Notes: generated by a model not told the origin, from the sequence alone. A stretch of 64,000 nucleotides of DNA from Apoderus coryli (GCA_911728435.2 OU452201.1:28644001-28708000), one strand, 5' to 3'; counted from the first letter of the stretch, positions 10,030-21,420 are shown. Program-made: numbers and translations.

Positions 10030-11190
10030 TATCAACTTTTAGAAAAATATAATTGGTAGTATGTAGTGCAAAACCTGTATACAGGGTGAGTCCAAACTCA
10101 AATTTGCGTTTTACTCGAATTTTCCAAATGAGACACCCTGTATATAATATCAAAAACGGAAAGGAATATTGATAGGCTTTTATTCTTATATAGCCTTTCT
10201 TATACCTAAAGCTATTAGTTTTTAAGATATTTTCATTTATGAAATGTGGCTTCATCTCCTAACAAAACAAAGTCAAAAAAATTAACCGGATTCTGAATTT
10301 ATTTTGCGCCCATTGGCAGAACATAATTCGCCGGAGATTGTCATCGGCATTTTGTTTTTATGTAGAATTCTTTTGACTGAGCTTTGGCTTACCGATTGTT
10401 CCCGAGCAATTTCACGCGTGGTGATATGTGGCTTTTCTACCACTTTTAATATAACATTCAATTAATTTTCATCATTCAAAACAGTTTTGGGTATTTTACT
10501 GATCCCGTGTTTCCAAAACGATTCATTAAGTAACTTTTCCATTGTTATCTTTTATGGTTGCCTTCGAGTAGTATATCTTTCTTGGTAAATTCTTTGCGCA
10601 AGTAAAACATTTTGCAAACATTCTCCCAATATCCAAATCAATATTTATCTATTAACTCATGTTTGAGAAAATTAATTTCAACCAAAATTTACTAATTGTT
10701 ATAGATACTTAATAGAATACACTTTTGTAATAAATAGCTAATGATTAAATATCACTGTCATTCGATCAAATCCTTGTTGATTTAGTTGATAAATATTGCA
10801 ATTATATACCGGTTTCGATTACGATTATGATAAATAAATAACTATTAAAAAATAGGTTGAATTTGGAAAATATTATTTTGGTGATCTTTTAAATATCTTT
10901 TCAATAACAAATCTCAAAAATGAAATTAGGTATATGCAAAATGATCGCGTAAAGTCCAAATTTTCTAATATTTTTTTTTTGTTTAAATGAAAATATCTTA
11001 AAAACTAATAGCTTTAGGTACAAGAAAGGCTATATAAGAATAAAAGCTTATCAATTTTCCTTTCAGTTTTTCATATTAAATACAAGGTGTCGCATTTGGA
11101 AAATTCGAGTAAAACGCAAATTTGAGTTTGGACTCACCCTGTATACAGGTTTTGCACTATATGCTAACAATTATCTTTTTCTAAAAGTTA
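10030..11190 (-). mobile_element. long-TIR mariner, internally deleted
   Basis: Inverted arms of about 220 bp: 10035-10258 against 10975-11188. They share CAACTTTTAGAAAAA, a CTGTATACAGGGTGAGTCC block, the antisense-like AAACGCAAATTTGAGTTTGG and AATAGCTTTAGGTA. Between the arms is a minus-strand transposase N-terminus (separate entry). The catalytic domain is gone. Confidence 0.7.
10290..10545 (-). pseudogene. mariner-type transposase N-terminal remnant
   Basis: Minus-strand translation: MENLLNESFWKHGISK, VVEKPHITTREIAREQSVSQ, SSVKRILHKNKMPMTISGEL. The block NPHISTRxIAxExGVSxSSVxRILxxN is the second helix-turn-helix of DUF4817/DDE_3-type mariner transposases in insects; here it is nearly intact except for one stop after the first block. 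The DDE domain that should follow has been deleted, leaving only DNA-binding sequence between the arms. Confidence 0.7.
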
Positions 11191-11203
11191 GTTAGAGTTT
11201 TGC

Positions 11204-11285
11204 CTCTCGAAACATGTCTGGCTGAATGATAACATTGACTTTTAGTAGATATACTTTGTGGACGTTCATTAGTGTTTTACTTCTT
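11204..11285 (+). repeat. 5'-truncated class II ribozyme-like sequence
   Basis: Retains CTCTCGAAACATGTCTGGC and a TTTGTGGACG block like the 3' parts of the loci at 18.1 and 43.9 kb, but the CTGATGA half is missing. It abuts the end of the preceding mariner. Confidence 0.4.
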
Positions 11286-11697
11286 CATCATCAAAATGTC
11301 GGTATATACTAAACTATACTACCGGATATGTTTCATGTTATTATTCTCATTTTCGTTGACTATTTTATATTCATTTGGTAAAGGTCATCGTCACTAATCT
11401 GTTAATGGGAGCTTTTATTGATTCAATTACTGTAATATGGTCTCACGATGTTGCTACACACGTAACTATACAAGGCGTTATGGGCCCTCTCATTCAGTCT
11501 TAAGCGTATATTAAATGATAATGATAGCAAAACGAAACAAAATGTTTTCAAATGTTGTGTTTTAGAAGTGTTAAGAAAACTCTATATTACAGTAAATACG
11601 ACATTTCGTAGGCCGCATTACCGCTCCATCAGGCACTAAAAACATTTAAAATTATTACACCAAAATTAGGGTTCATAATAAAAGATTGGTTCATTTT

Positions 11698-11937
11698 ACT
11701 TTCCCGCACAGGGAAAGTATTGTTAACGCGGTAAAAGTTCCCTGAGACGATTAAGACCATTTCCAGATGGAAGTCTGCTTTACAGTGATAGGTGACTTTT
11801 GATATTTGCCCCCATAATTCACGAGAAAATAGCGTTTAAATTTTCAGTTAGGTAGTTAGGACGTATATGTATATATTACAAATAGAATATTGTAAAAGTT
11901 GGTGTGGCGTTGTGGGTAGAGGCTTTGCTTCATGCGC
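11698..11937 (+). repeat. SINE-like repeat, copy 2
   Basis: Starts ACTTTCCCGCACAGGGAAAG (a small hairpin), then GTTCCCTGAGACGATTAAGA, CCATTTCCAGATGGAAGT, GATAGGTGACTTTTGATATT, and ends in the tRNA-like GTGGCGTTGTGGGTAGAGGC. The LINE begins immediately after. Confidence 0.55.
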
Positions 11938-13050
11938 ACCAGCAATTAATGAATTAAATAGTGATCATAATCCTCTCTTGTTTCAAATTAACCATCAACA
12001 CACGCACAATACCAAGGTATGTTCATCATAACGCTGATTGGAATAAATATTGACAGAGACATAATACTTACAAACGACATTAGCACTAGTGAACAACTTG
12101 ACGTAGCAGTAAACAAATTAACACAGATAATACAAAAAGCTAGAAAGAAAATCGCGAAACTGCTCAAACCAAAGCCAGCGGAAGATAGACTACCTGATGA
12201 AATCTTAATCCTAATCAAATTTAGAAATAAAATCAGGAAAAAATGGCAACGACATCGCCTGACTAACGACAGAGACAGAGTTAGGGAACTGCATGTTACT
12301 ATTGCCGCAAAAATTAAAGCATGTATAAAAATAACGCTTGGTAAGACAAATTAATATCGCTAAACATCGGCGATAACACTATGGAAAATAACAAGAGCTC
12401 TAAGTCGTAATATTCTGCAAATACCAACACTAATAATAAATAATACTGAAAGAGTTACAGATAAGCAAAAAACCGAGACCATAGCGAATCACTTCTATAG
12501 AATCCACACTCCACTTCCAAGTACCCTTCCAGATCATGAAGTTATTGAAGCACAAAGCCAGCAAATATCATCCACCGTTAATATTCCACATAACATCATA
12601 AATAAATTACTAACGTCACCAACAGAAGTAATTAACATGATTTCAAAAATGCCAATAACAAGGAGGGCCTGATAGCATTGATAATATTCTTTTGAAAAAC
12701 CTAAGTAGAAAGGGTAAAGTCCAGCTCACATATATCATCAATGCAGTTATAGAATTACAGTAGGTAGGTACTTCCCAAAATCATGGAAACAAGTAATAGT
12801 TATACCACTTCCGAAAACAGGCAAGCCACTTCAGGACCCCAATAGCTGTCGACCCATTTCTCTTTTAAACTCTATGTCAAAAATTGCTGAAAAAATCTTA
12901 CTAACACGAATAGATACTATCGATAAAAAGTATAACATCATCCCAAAAAAACAGTTTGGTTTCAGATGTTAACGACAAAAATTGTCCAGGACGCAAAAAT
13001 AGCGTTTAACAGAGATTAAGTAACAAATACTAAATACTAACAATCACCAT

Positions 13051-13085
13051 ACATGTTTCGAGGTCATCAACCTCATCATCAGTGG
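13051..13085 (-). ncRNA. hammerhead-like motif (class II)
   Basis: Minus strand: ACCA-CTGATGA-T, stem II GAGGT/ACCTC with loop TGATG (5 perfect pairs), GAAAC-AT-GTA, TGGT. Stem I is ACCA/TGGT. It lies in the insert that replaces the LINE palm domain. Confidence 0.6.
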
Positions 13086-13430
13086 TTTTTTTACAGTTTA
13101 TAAACTATACAAATCGGACATTAATTGGCTGAGCAATTATTTGATAATATAAGGTAGATAGAAATATAAGGTTACACATGAAAAATCTGGAACGTTACTA
13201 TGAAAAATGGAAAATAAAAATAAATCCTACAAAACCAGAGCAAATTATTCTAACAAAGAATCCTAAAGCCGCACCTCTATTTTCGAAAAACCTAAAATTA
13301 ATAACACAATAATAGAACCAAGAATCACTACGGTAACACACTTCGGGGTTCAATTGGACAGAGGATTGTCATTCATAAAAAACACAAATAAAATAATCCA
13401 AAAAGTGTTTGGAGCTGTAAATAAAATATA

Positions 13431-14458
13431 GGGGAAAGGTGTACGAGTTGATCCCCTTAAGGGAAAATAATTATATAATTAAAAGTATCCATCATACCCA
13501 AGTCGGCTAAATATGTGCTATTAGCAAATTCATTTGTCTTACTATTTTCATGTTCAAAACATCGACTTTAGTAATGTTTCATAATTTTATTTCAATTTTT
13601 TAACAAGGTTAATAAAGGATCATCTTGGACACCGGGGTCTCCAAGATGATCCCTATAGTATGGACAAGATGATCCATAGGATCATCTTATCTAAACTACT
13701 AAGAAATCACTAGATTTCAGTAGAGAATTCAAAAAATAAAATCAAAAAATCTTCATTTATTTATTTTATGTATGTGAATAAAAAAAATACTTTATAATTA
13801 TCTCCGTTTTTTTCCTGGAGTAACTGTGCACAAATCACAGGTGAACTCTTCGTCATCGCTTTCTATCCCGGCACAAGCCTCATGACCCCATTTTTTACAA
13901 ACAGTACATTGTATCCAGCCTTCTCCTTTATTACCTTTGGAATAAGTTTCGGTACAGAATAAGCATTCTGTGTCGTCTTCTGACAAAGTTGACTCTTCAA
14001 CATATGCGATCTTTTTTTTATTTGAAATTCCTTTCCCAATTCCGTTTTCAAGATGATCATCTGTTACATCAACAGAAGAATCATCTTGCCCCAAATACAA
14101 TTATGTTCTATTTTGTTCTGTAACTTAACCTATAAGCTTTGTACTTTTATTCTGCCGACTAAAATACTTAATTGACTACTACTTCAAGCCAACAATACAA
14201 TAAAATTTGCACTTAAGGTTTTGCAAGGTAACCTACCGTATTTTAAAATCAGCGTCCGCATAGATCAACAACACATATTTTTTATTTTCTTACATAAAAT
14301 TATGCGTGTTGAATGTGCCGCTACTACACATTGACTAAATGCGTTCTGGTATTGGCAAATACATATTACGGAAGAAATCCATTAGATGGCATATGTAGTT
14401 TATCCAAAATTGAAAAGGATCATCTTACCTCAACGAATCATCTCGTACACCTTTCCCC
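13431..14458 (-). mobile_element. pogo-like transposon, internally deleted, 1028 bp
   Basis: Perfect 17-bp TIRs GGGGAAAGGTGTACGAG at both ends, extended by TTGATCC/ATGATTC, and a TA duplication (13429-13430 and 14459-14460). Removing the element and one TA restores the LINE frame (VNKI|YPLI). Subterminal GGATCATCTT motifs are repeated several times in both orientations (13617-13690 and 14415-14425), a likely transposase-binding array. Only the transposase C-terminus is retained. Confidence 0.9.
13798..14100 (-). pseudogene. pogo transposase C-terminal fragment with PHD-like zinc finger
   Basis: A 100-residue open segment: an acidic linker (HLENGIGKGISNKKK, ESTLSEDDTE), then a Cys/His finger ECLFCTETYS, EGWIQCTVCKKWGHEACAG, FTCDLCTVTPGKKRR and stop. 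The C-x2-C, C-x2-C, H-x2-C, C-x2-C spacing is that of the PHD-like finger ending many insect pogo/Tigger-type transposases. The CENP-B-like DNA-binding and DDE domains are missing, removed by the internal deletion. The fragment itself has no stop, so the insertion is probably younger than the host LINE. Confidence 0.8.
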
Positions 14459-14678
14459 TACCCTCTTATAAGCAAAAATAGCGCCCTAAGGACAGAAAAT
14501 AAAATAACAATTTACAAATCCATTATCGACCAGTCTGGCGTGGAATGTCGAAAACACAACAACAAAGACTACAAATCATACAAAATAAATTATTAGGACA
14601 TGCTACAAATAACGACAGATATACAAGAATTACGGACCTACACAGAATAGCAGGAATTCCATAAATTGCTGACTATAC

Positions 14679-16090
14679 AGGGTGGCCCATTAGTGTGTGG
14701 GCGGAAGATATCTCAAGATCTATAAGCGATAGACAAAAAAATCTTTTACAAAACTTTTAGGCACTGAAGAGATGTACAACCCTAAAATGTTTTCAATTAT
14801 ACAGGGTAGTTTACAAACGCGCAGCAGACCAAAGTTGCTTTTTCTTAATGCGACACCCTGCATATATTAACAAAAATGAATGGCTCTCTAAAGAATAATG
14901 ACATAAGGGTTGATAAGCCTAGGTCTGGTAGTTTTTAAAATATTTGTAAATAGTGGTTAATTTTGACATAAATTTAAGGCGTTGTGGTTACTACAGAAAC
15001 AAAATACATACCAATTTTTTATGTCACATCCATTTGAATTCCCTTCTTTTCTTCGTTTTACTGCATTTTATTGACCTCTAAGTTGTAATTTTTCAGGGTG
15101 GTCACATTATCTAAATTGTATTTTTATGGGGGGAAAATCTTAAATGGGACACCCTGTATATCTGCTTAAATTCTAGAAGTTCCTTTCCTATACTTTTTAT
15201 TAATACCATATGTCATGAGCTTAAGGCTAACCGTTTTTTTATAAACAATTATTGAAACAAAAAAAAAATAAAAGTTGCAATTTTTTGTCATTTTAATTAT
15301 TTTTTTTTCTATTTAAAAATCAAAAAGCTAAATTACAGTTTTGTTTTAATAGTTTGCAAATAGACGCTCTTAAAAAATAAAAATAAAATGGTTTTACACA
15401 TTTTTGGACAATGTAACTTTAAATAGAATAAAATATAAGCTTAATTTAAATGCAAAATTACCTATTTTTTTTGTTAACAACTAAACAAGTATACACAAAC
15501 CATAACGTACTAAAAATATATCTTAAACTAAACTATAAACAATCTAAGTGTTAGACAATTTATTTTAGCAAATCCTCAAAATATCGACCACCTTGTTCGC
15601 GGCACTTCTGCAGTCTTAAAATAAATAAATTGTTAACTCGTTGGAGCAGTTGGGGAGTAATGCATGCAAAAGCATTTCGAATTCTAATTTTCATGTCTTC
15701 TATGGCGGTTGGTGGCTCACGGTAAATTATTTCTTTAATATTGAATTTGTGGCTCCTCTACGTCCTATCCATCTTCCAGGGAAATTTTGGTTTAACCAAT
15801 TTTTATTCTATTTAAAGTTAAATTGTCAAAAAATGTATGTTAAAACCATTTTAATTTTATTTTTTAAGAGGGTCTATTTGCAAACTATTAAAACAAAACT
15901 GTAATTAAACTTTTTGGGTTTTAAATAGAAAAAAAAATAATTAAAATGACAAAAAATTGCAACTTATATTTTTTTTGTTCCAATAATTTTTTATAAAAAA
16001 ACGGTTAACCTTAAGCTCATGAAATATGATGTCAAGAAAACGTATGGGAAAGGAACATTTCGAAGTTAGGCAGACAACACAAATTGTTCT
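14679..16090 (-). mobile_element. long-TIR mariner with internal deletion
   Basis: Starts TACAGGGTGGCCCATTAG. Inverted arms of about 300 bp (15145-15480 against 15785-16085) share GAGCTTAAGG, AACCGTTTTTTTATAA, TAATTATTTTTTTT and TAGTTTGCAAATAGAC. They flank a transposase C-terminus on the minus strand. The right end is not sharply defined. Confidence 0.6.
15562..15790 (-). pseudogene. mariner-type transposase C-terminal remnant
   Basis: Minus-strand translation: FPGRWIGRRGATN, then IIYREPPTAIEDMKIRIRNA, FACITPQLLQRVNN, LQKCREQGGRYFEDLLK and stop. In DUF4817-type mariners the WIGRGGP motif precedes WPPRSPDLTPLDFFLWG, and IYREPPTxIEDLKxRIRxA follows it. The segment with the last catalytic Asp is exactly what is missing between the two blocks, so a deletion removed the third catalytic residue. 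The typical GGRYFEDLL terminus is intact. Confidence 0.75.
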
Positions 16091-16149
16091 GGGATTTTCA
16101 GTTTTTAATAAGAATATGTTTTTAGCTCTCCATATCATATATGTAATAT

Positions 16150-16280
16150 ATGTATATATGGAGACTATTAGTTTCATGAAAAAAAATTTTTTTTTAATTT
16201 CACCGGAAATACTTGTTTTTGGTCATTTTATACATAAATAAGTAGTTTAAAAAAAATGTCTGTCTGTCTGTCTGTCTGTA

Positions 16281-16311
<31 letters not shown>

Positions 16312-17945
16312 ATCCACGAAAACGCAAAAACCGCTTAACAGATTTTAACCAAATTTGGTACAAAAATACTATTGGACATGGCAAGGAACTGATTAGATTT
16401 TGGGAAACATTGAGCGTAGGCAAAGGGTTTAAAAGAGGGTTCAAAAATTAAAAAAATTCATAGTTCTTAAACTTATCCGACATACTGCATAATTTTTTAC
16501 GCATTTAATTGAATATAACCTAAAATATTGAACATAAAATATTAGACCACATTGGCGTTCGAAAATAGTGTAAAATGGGGTAAAAAAGTTTAAAAAAAAA
16601 CGTATTTCTTAAAAATAGCAGAAATATTAACTAGTTATTTATAGTTTTGATAGAATATAACCTATAAAATGTGTCATGAATAACTTACTTTCATAGGCGT
16701 TCGTAAATAGTGGAAAAGGGGTCAAAACATAAAAAATATATATTTCCTAAACTTATTCGAAATATGGAATAATTTTTCATAGTTGTGATACAATATAAGC
16801 TAAAAAATATTCCATAAAAGAATTGGTTCACACAGGCGTTCGAAAATAGTTTAAAAAAAGGGTCAAAAACGAAAAAAAAATGTTTCTCAAATATACGAGA
16901 AAAATTGGCTAATTATATATAGCTTTGATATAAGATAACCTAAAAAATGCAGCATAAAATTGTTATTTACATAGGCGTTCGTAAATAGTAGAAAAAGGGG
17001 TAAAATAAAAAAAAAAATAAAATGTAAAATTTTTTATATTTAACTAGATGAATTGGTATTAAAAATACACGACAAAAATTAATGTACCATAGGCGTCCGT
17101 GAAAATTCTATAAAAGGGTCAGAAAAAATTTGTATCCGTGATAACTCAAAAACCACTTAACGGATTTTAATTACATTTGGTACGAAAATACTACAGGATA
17201 TTTATAGGTGGTGATTAACATTGAGCGTAGGCAAGGAGTTTAAAAGAGGGTTAAAAATTTTTAAATATCATAGTTTTTAAACTTATCCGAAATATTGAAT
17301 AATTTTTTATAGTTGTGATAGAATATAACCTAAAAAATGTTACCCAAATATACCAGAAAAATTGGCTAATTATATATAGCTTTCATATAAGATAACCTAA
17401 AAAATGCAGCATAAAATTTTTATTTACATAGGCGTTCGTAAATAGTAAAAAAAGGGGTAAAATAAAAAAAAAATTAAAATGTAAAAAATTTTATATTTAA
17501 CTAGTTCAATTGGTGTTAAAAATACACGACAAAAATTAATGTTCCATAGGCGTCCGTGAAAATTCTATAAAAGGGTCAGAAAAAATTTGTATCCGTGATA
17601 ACTCAAAAACCACTTAACGGATACCCTACAACATGCAGCATAACAATTTTGTTTACATAGGCGTTCGTAAATAGTAGAAAAGGGGGCAAAATAAATTTTA
17701 TAATAAAACTAAAAAAAATCAATTAATTTGCATTCAAGAACTTTTCCTAGATCTGAAATATAAAATATCTGCGTATAAATAGTGCCTCCAAAGAGAAGAA
17801 AAAGGCACAAAACCCGATACTTAAAAAAAATAGCTGATGTCTAAAACAAAACAAAAATTTATTAAATTTAGATAAATGACAAAAAGGTCATAAAATTATT
17901 ACTTTTACACTTAAATATGGAGAGCTATTCGTGCCTCGAGGGCAA
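16150..17945 (+). mobile_element. Helitron-like non-autonomous repeat, copy 1
   Basis: Begins near GACTATTAGTTTCATG and contains a (TCTG)n run, then a TCCACGAAAACGCAAAAACC block, TTTAACCAAATTTGGTAC and many CATAGGCGTTCGTAAATAGT blocks. It ends GAGCTATTCGTGCCTCGAGG-GCAACAG-CTAGT. GCC-TCGAG-GGC can form a short hairpin a few bases before CTAGT, matching the Helitron 3' rule (hairpin then CTRRT). Copy 2 at 25.6-27.2 kb shares both ends but lacks CTAG, so the class is uncertain. About 270 bp (16892-17161) recur directly at 17343-17622. Confidence 0.5.
16257..16311. repeat. (TCTG)n microsatellite
   Basis: About 13 TCTG units with one TATG interruption, inside the Helitron-like repeat. Confidence 0.9.
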
Positions 17946-18122
17946 CAGCTAGTTTAAATTTAATTTTCAATAACTTCCTCTAATTGGTAAGTTTTTTACA
18001 TAATCACTTACAATATTCTCATGTCTAAGAGCTATAACATTTTCAGTTTGTATAGACGTTTAAATAATCCATGCCATACAATGTTCGACTTGTAACATGA
18101 CTGCGTAACTATGTACACTAGG

Positions 18123-18163
18123 CCACTGATGATGGAAACTTAGTTTTCCGAAAAATGTCTGGC
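18123..18163 (+). ncRNA. hammerhead-like motif (class II)
   Basis: GCCA-CTGATGA-T, stem II GGAAA/TTTCC, GAAA-AAT-GTC, TGGC. Stem I GCCA/TGGC has 4 pairs. The usual C after GAAA is A here. A GGTGGAGTAGACG block follows 45 bp downstream, as at 43.9 kb. Confidence 0.6.
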
Positions 18164-18384
18164 ATCGCAAGTTGATTGCGAACAAATATATAAACAGTTT
18201 GGTGGAGTAGACGTTGTTTTATTTGTGTCTTACAAAATAATTTATCAAAGCCTTCCCTTATTGCAAATGAATCGACAATAATTAAGTACCTACTATAAAA
18301 TTACAATTCTTTTTTTTTTCTAATTTTTGAATAAAGTAGTTAGTTTGTTACGTTAGTTTATTGGAAATAATGCAAATAATACAA

Positions 18385-18475
18385 TTATTATTATTAAAAT
18401 TCTGTTTCGTTACGCAGGTCATATATTTTTAATTACATTATATCTTGTCGGGAATGTTTTGGGGCGACACAACCG
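18385..18475 (+). repeat. dispersed repeat R2, copy 2
   Basis: TTCTGTTTCGTTACGCAGG, then a TTACATTATATCTTGTCGGG block and GTTTTGGGGCGACACAACC. Same family as 4295-4372 and 45876-45949. Confidence 0.6.
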
Positions 18476-19479
18476 ATGTTTTTAAAAAGATTGTTTATGT
18501 CAAAATATGACTTTTTTAAAGAACATACCGGTGTATAAATTTGAAAAATAAATTTAAAGGGGTTTTTGAATTCTGGCAAATATTCGATTTTAAATTTGAA
18601 CCCTGTATCTAGCCAACTAAGTCCTTTAAGGGTATATGCCCCTATATCAAAATGCATGAACCTGAAGCAGCCTAGCTAGCCAGATACGACACTACTCCGA
18701 TTATGATATCATGATCGCCACCGGACGTGGGATGTTGTTCCTTATATTTAAATGAAAAGAGAAAAACTCGTGCAGCTATAAAAATATATCACAATGTATA
18801 AAAAAGTCGAGAAATAAATTTATTCAAAGTAAAAAGTTTACCGCATCAAACGCATATGTTTTCGGTTCTTAAAACAGAAATTGTAAACCATTTAAACCAT
18901 CTGTTTGTGTGCTTTAAATGTATTAAATGTGTGTGCAGCGTATACAAATTACTTTATGTCATCCTAAGTCATGTTGTATGTCTTCTGTTTAATATTCCGA
19001 AAAGAACGAATATAAACATTGTTTGTTACAAATGCATATTATAATATTCTGGTTATGTTAAGTCCATTTGCATTTTGTTACGTGTACCTATACCTAGTCA
19101 AAACTGTAAACTGCTACCGTGTGCCAAATATTAATTTTCGTATTGTTACGGAATTTATCTTTTTAAGAAATGGATAAACACAAGAACTGCATGAAAATTA
19201 TCTGTTTTATTATTTTAGAATAATAATTATTATAACACACTGACCATATTAGTATTAGACTAAGGATGGTTCAAGTGGAGAAAGTACATAAACATCTTCT
19301 AATCTTATCCGCTAAAAAAGTAAGAAATTTTTCCCAAACTTCAGTTTAAATGGTAAATAACAGCACGAAGGTTTTTTAAATTTACATACACGGTATTTCA
19401 CGGCCGAAGATAGGTTAGACTTTTATGGAAAACGAGACAGGATTATTTTGCAAATTTGGCTATTTAAATAGGTTGGTCA
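18476..19479. other. no gene recognised
   Basis: AT-rich spacer without a recognisable coding segment. Confidence 0.4.
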
Positions 19480-19665
19480 ATCTAATCTATAAACCTACAA
19501 TATTTTGACATTTGTACCACTTCCGGTTATTCCGAAAGTCTCTATCAACTTGCTTATTTTAGATGAAACACCCTACATATTATTATATTTGGAGTACTTT
19601 TTCTTCACACTTTCCAATACCCATCCTCAACTGTTTTTTAATAAATAATTTATTTTAAAAATTTT
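19480..19665 (-). repeat. dispersed repeat R3, copy 1
   Basis: In minus orientation it aligns with 39155-39360 on the plus strand: AAATAAATTATTTATT, AACAGTTGA, TACTCCAA, then ATAACCGGAAGTGGTACAAA. The core CCGGTTATnCCGG is palindromic and is also present in the arms of the 44.7 kb foldback. Confidence 0.55.
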
Positions 19666-19829
19666 TGGCCAAAAACAGATCCAAGAAAAATAAACTGGTG
19701 TCCTTGAGGCTCGAACAGCTCTCCATAGGCATACTCTTTCCAATCTTAGTCTACAATGCTATAAAAAAACACAACCCCATAGGCGCACCATTTTAACTTT
19801 TCATAACAATACCTACATGCCCTAGGATA

Positions 19830-21420
19830 TTTTAAAAATCCTTTATGCTGAATAATAACAGGGTCTATGGCCGGAAAAATGTGATCCACCGATTTTTTCC
19901 ATATGTCAGTTTTGTCTAAATCAGATATAACGGTTCTTATATTCTCTAGGATTACAGCGTCGGATTCTGATTACATGTTCTCAACTGTTCTTTTAGACCG
20001 CGCCAAACCAATCCTATCGGATTGAATATGCAGTAATATGGAAGTAAACGTAATATACTATGGCCGTGTGTTTCGCAGATATGGTCTATAACGTATTCTT
20101 TTAGTAGATTTTTTAAAAAAATTAAACTATTCAGGAGATCGACACAACCGAAATTTTGAAAAATTTTTATGCAGTCCTTCATTTTATGACCCCTGGATCC
20201 TAAAAATGACCACGTTGGCGATTGAAATCGGCGAGCTAATTTCGAAATGGCGGCCTGTCAAAGTTTTAAAAAAGTCATATTTTTTTCATTGTTAATAGAA
20301 AATACCAATGTTACATATCAAATGATAGAGCACTTAAATCTCTACAATGTTTATTTGCAGAGTTTTTTCATCGCTGGCATATTTAAGTAAATGTAAGTCA
20401 ATATAAAGTAACAAAAAATAAAAAAAATATCATCACCCGCTACACCTGTAATTATTTTGACAAATAAACACCTGTGACATAACAATAAGACCGTACTTAC
20501 GTATGTGTTATAGTATAATGGGTATTTCAGTTAAAATAACTGTCAATATGACACTTTGGTTATATTTGGCGACTGTCAGAATATTCCATTATTTGTTTAT
20601 TAATAGTGGGTGTCAGTGGTAGACGAAGTATAAATCAAAAATCTACTTTTCCGATTGCCTGCCATCGGGATTTTTTTTTAAATTGTGTTGTTTGATCGTT
20701 TCTAATAAAACATTTATTACTGGAATTTTTTCTGGAATATTTACATTTTTAGATGTCATAAACTGAACTTGGGGGAATATTAGGTACTAGCTGTTCAGCA
20801 AACCATTTTTCAAACAAATTTGCGGTCATGTCTTCGTGGTAGTCCGCAGAAGACTGTCTGACAAGAGCAGTGCGTTGGGTACGAACCCATTTTCACTTCC
20901 CGCATGTAGAATTATAACCCGTTTTCCGCTTAACATGGAGCATTTAAAGTACAATTTGAGTCATGTCTACCCAACCGTACTTCACAGTATCATGCGTGTC
21001 ATACCACGTCTCGTCAAGATATATTATCGTTCTGTTTGACTCGCGCTACTCTTTTATTTTACGCAAATATTCCTCATGCATTTCCACAATATGGCGTGAT
21101 TCCATTATTAGTAAATTGTTATTAATTTTTTATATTTAAATAAGCACACTACTAAAATACCTCTTAAAGTTTCCAAAAATCGATAATTATAATTAGGGTA
21201 TTCGCTGAGTTTATTCGAAATCATTTCCAAAGTAGGGACTTTATTTTCTTTATAAAAATTATGAATTGTTCTTCCAATAAATTCCTTTGAGGCATCGTCA
21301 ATATTTTTAAATTTTTTATTTTTCCGTACTCTTTTAACAGAGTGATCTACAACAACCCCTTTTCTAATAACTAGATGAATAGTAGAAACCGGAATCGTAG
21401 TTAATTCACTTCATTATTTT
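19830..21420 (-). pseudogene. DDE_3-type transposase, interrupted by repeat R1
   Basis: Minus strand, 5' to 3': helix-turn-helix and linker (IPVSTIHLVIRKGVVVDHSV, FKNIDDASKEFIGRTIHNFY, VPTLEMISNKLSEYPNYNYR); MESRHIVEMHEEYLRKIKE; the first catalytic Asp in IIYLDETWYDTHDTVKYGWV; VIILHAGSENGFVPNALLL; EDMTANLFEKWFAEQLVP. The segment with the second Asp (normally DNAPYHS) is lost where repeat R1 (about 20205-20690) sits. Then come NLLKEYVIDHICETHGHSIL, RLLPYYCIFNPIGLVW (third acidic residue changed to Gly) and RGLKEQLRTCNQNP. Several stops. The family is a Tc1/mariner-related DDE_3 group common in insects. A related remnant lies at 46.5 kb. Confidence 0.75.
20205..20690 (+). repeat. dispersed repeat R1, copy 1 (5' deleted)
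   Basis: Shares GTTGGCGATTGAAATCGG, GATAGAGCACTTAAATCTCT, TAATGGGTATTTCAGTTAAA and the end GCCATCGGGATTTTTTTTT with 28110-28663 (plus) and 30288-30768 (minus). Its junction with the transposase C-terminus is the same as in copy 2 apart from a deletion of about 155 bp. Confidence 0.75.

Larger units (their letters stand above)
11938..14676 (+). pseudogene. jockey-like LINE ORF2 (endonuclease end plus reverse transcriptase), decayed
   Basis: Begins in the endonuclease with APAINELNSDHNPLLFQI; SDHNP holds the catalytic His. A linker follows (from about 12019: DVAVNKLTQIIQKARKKIAK, LPDEILILIKFRNKIRKKWQ). The reverse transcriptase N-terminus reads VIVIPLPKTGKPLQDPNS, CRPISLLNSMSKIAEKILLT, IIPKKQFGFRC. 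The palm with the YADD box is missing, replaced at 12968-13175 by sequence with a ribozyme-like motif. The thumb resumes (WKIKINPTKTEQIIL, NKIIQKVFGAVNKI) and is split by a pogo element. It continues with YPLISKNSALRTENKITIYK to about 14676. Many frameshifts and stops are present. The clade is inferred. Confidence 0.8.
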
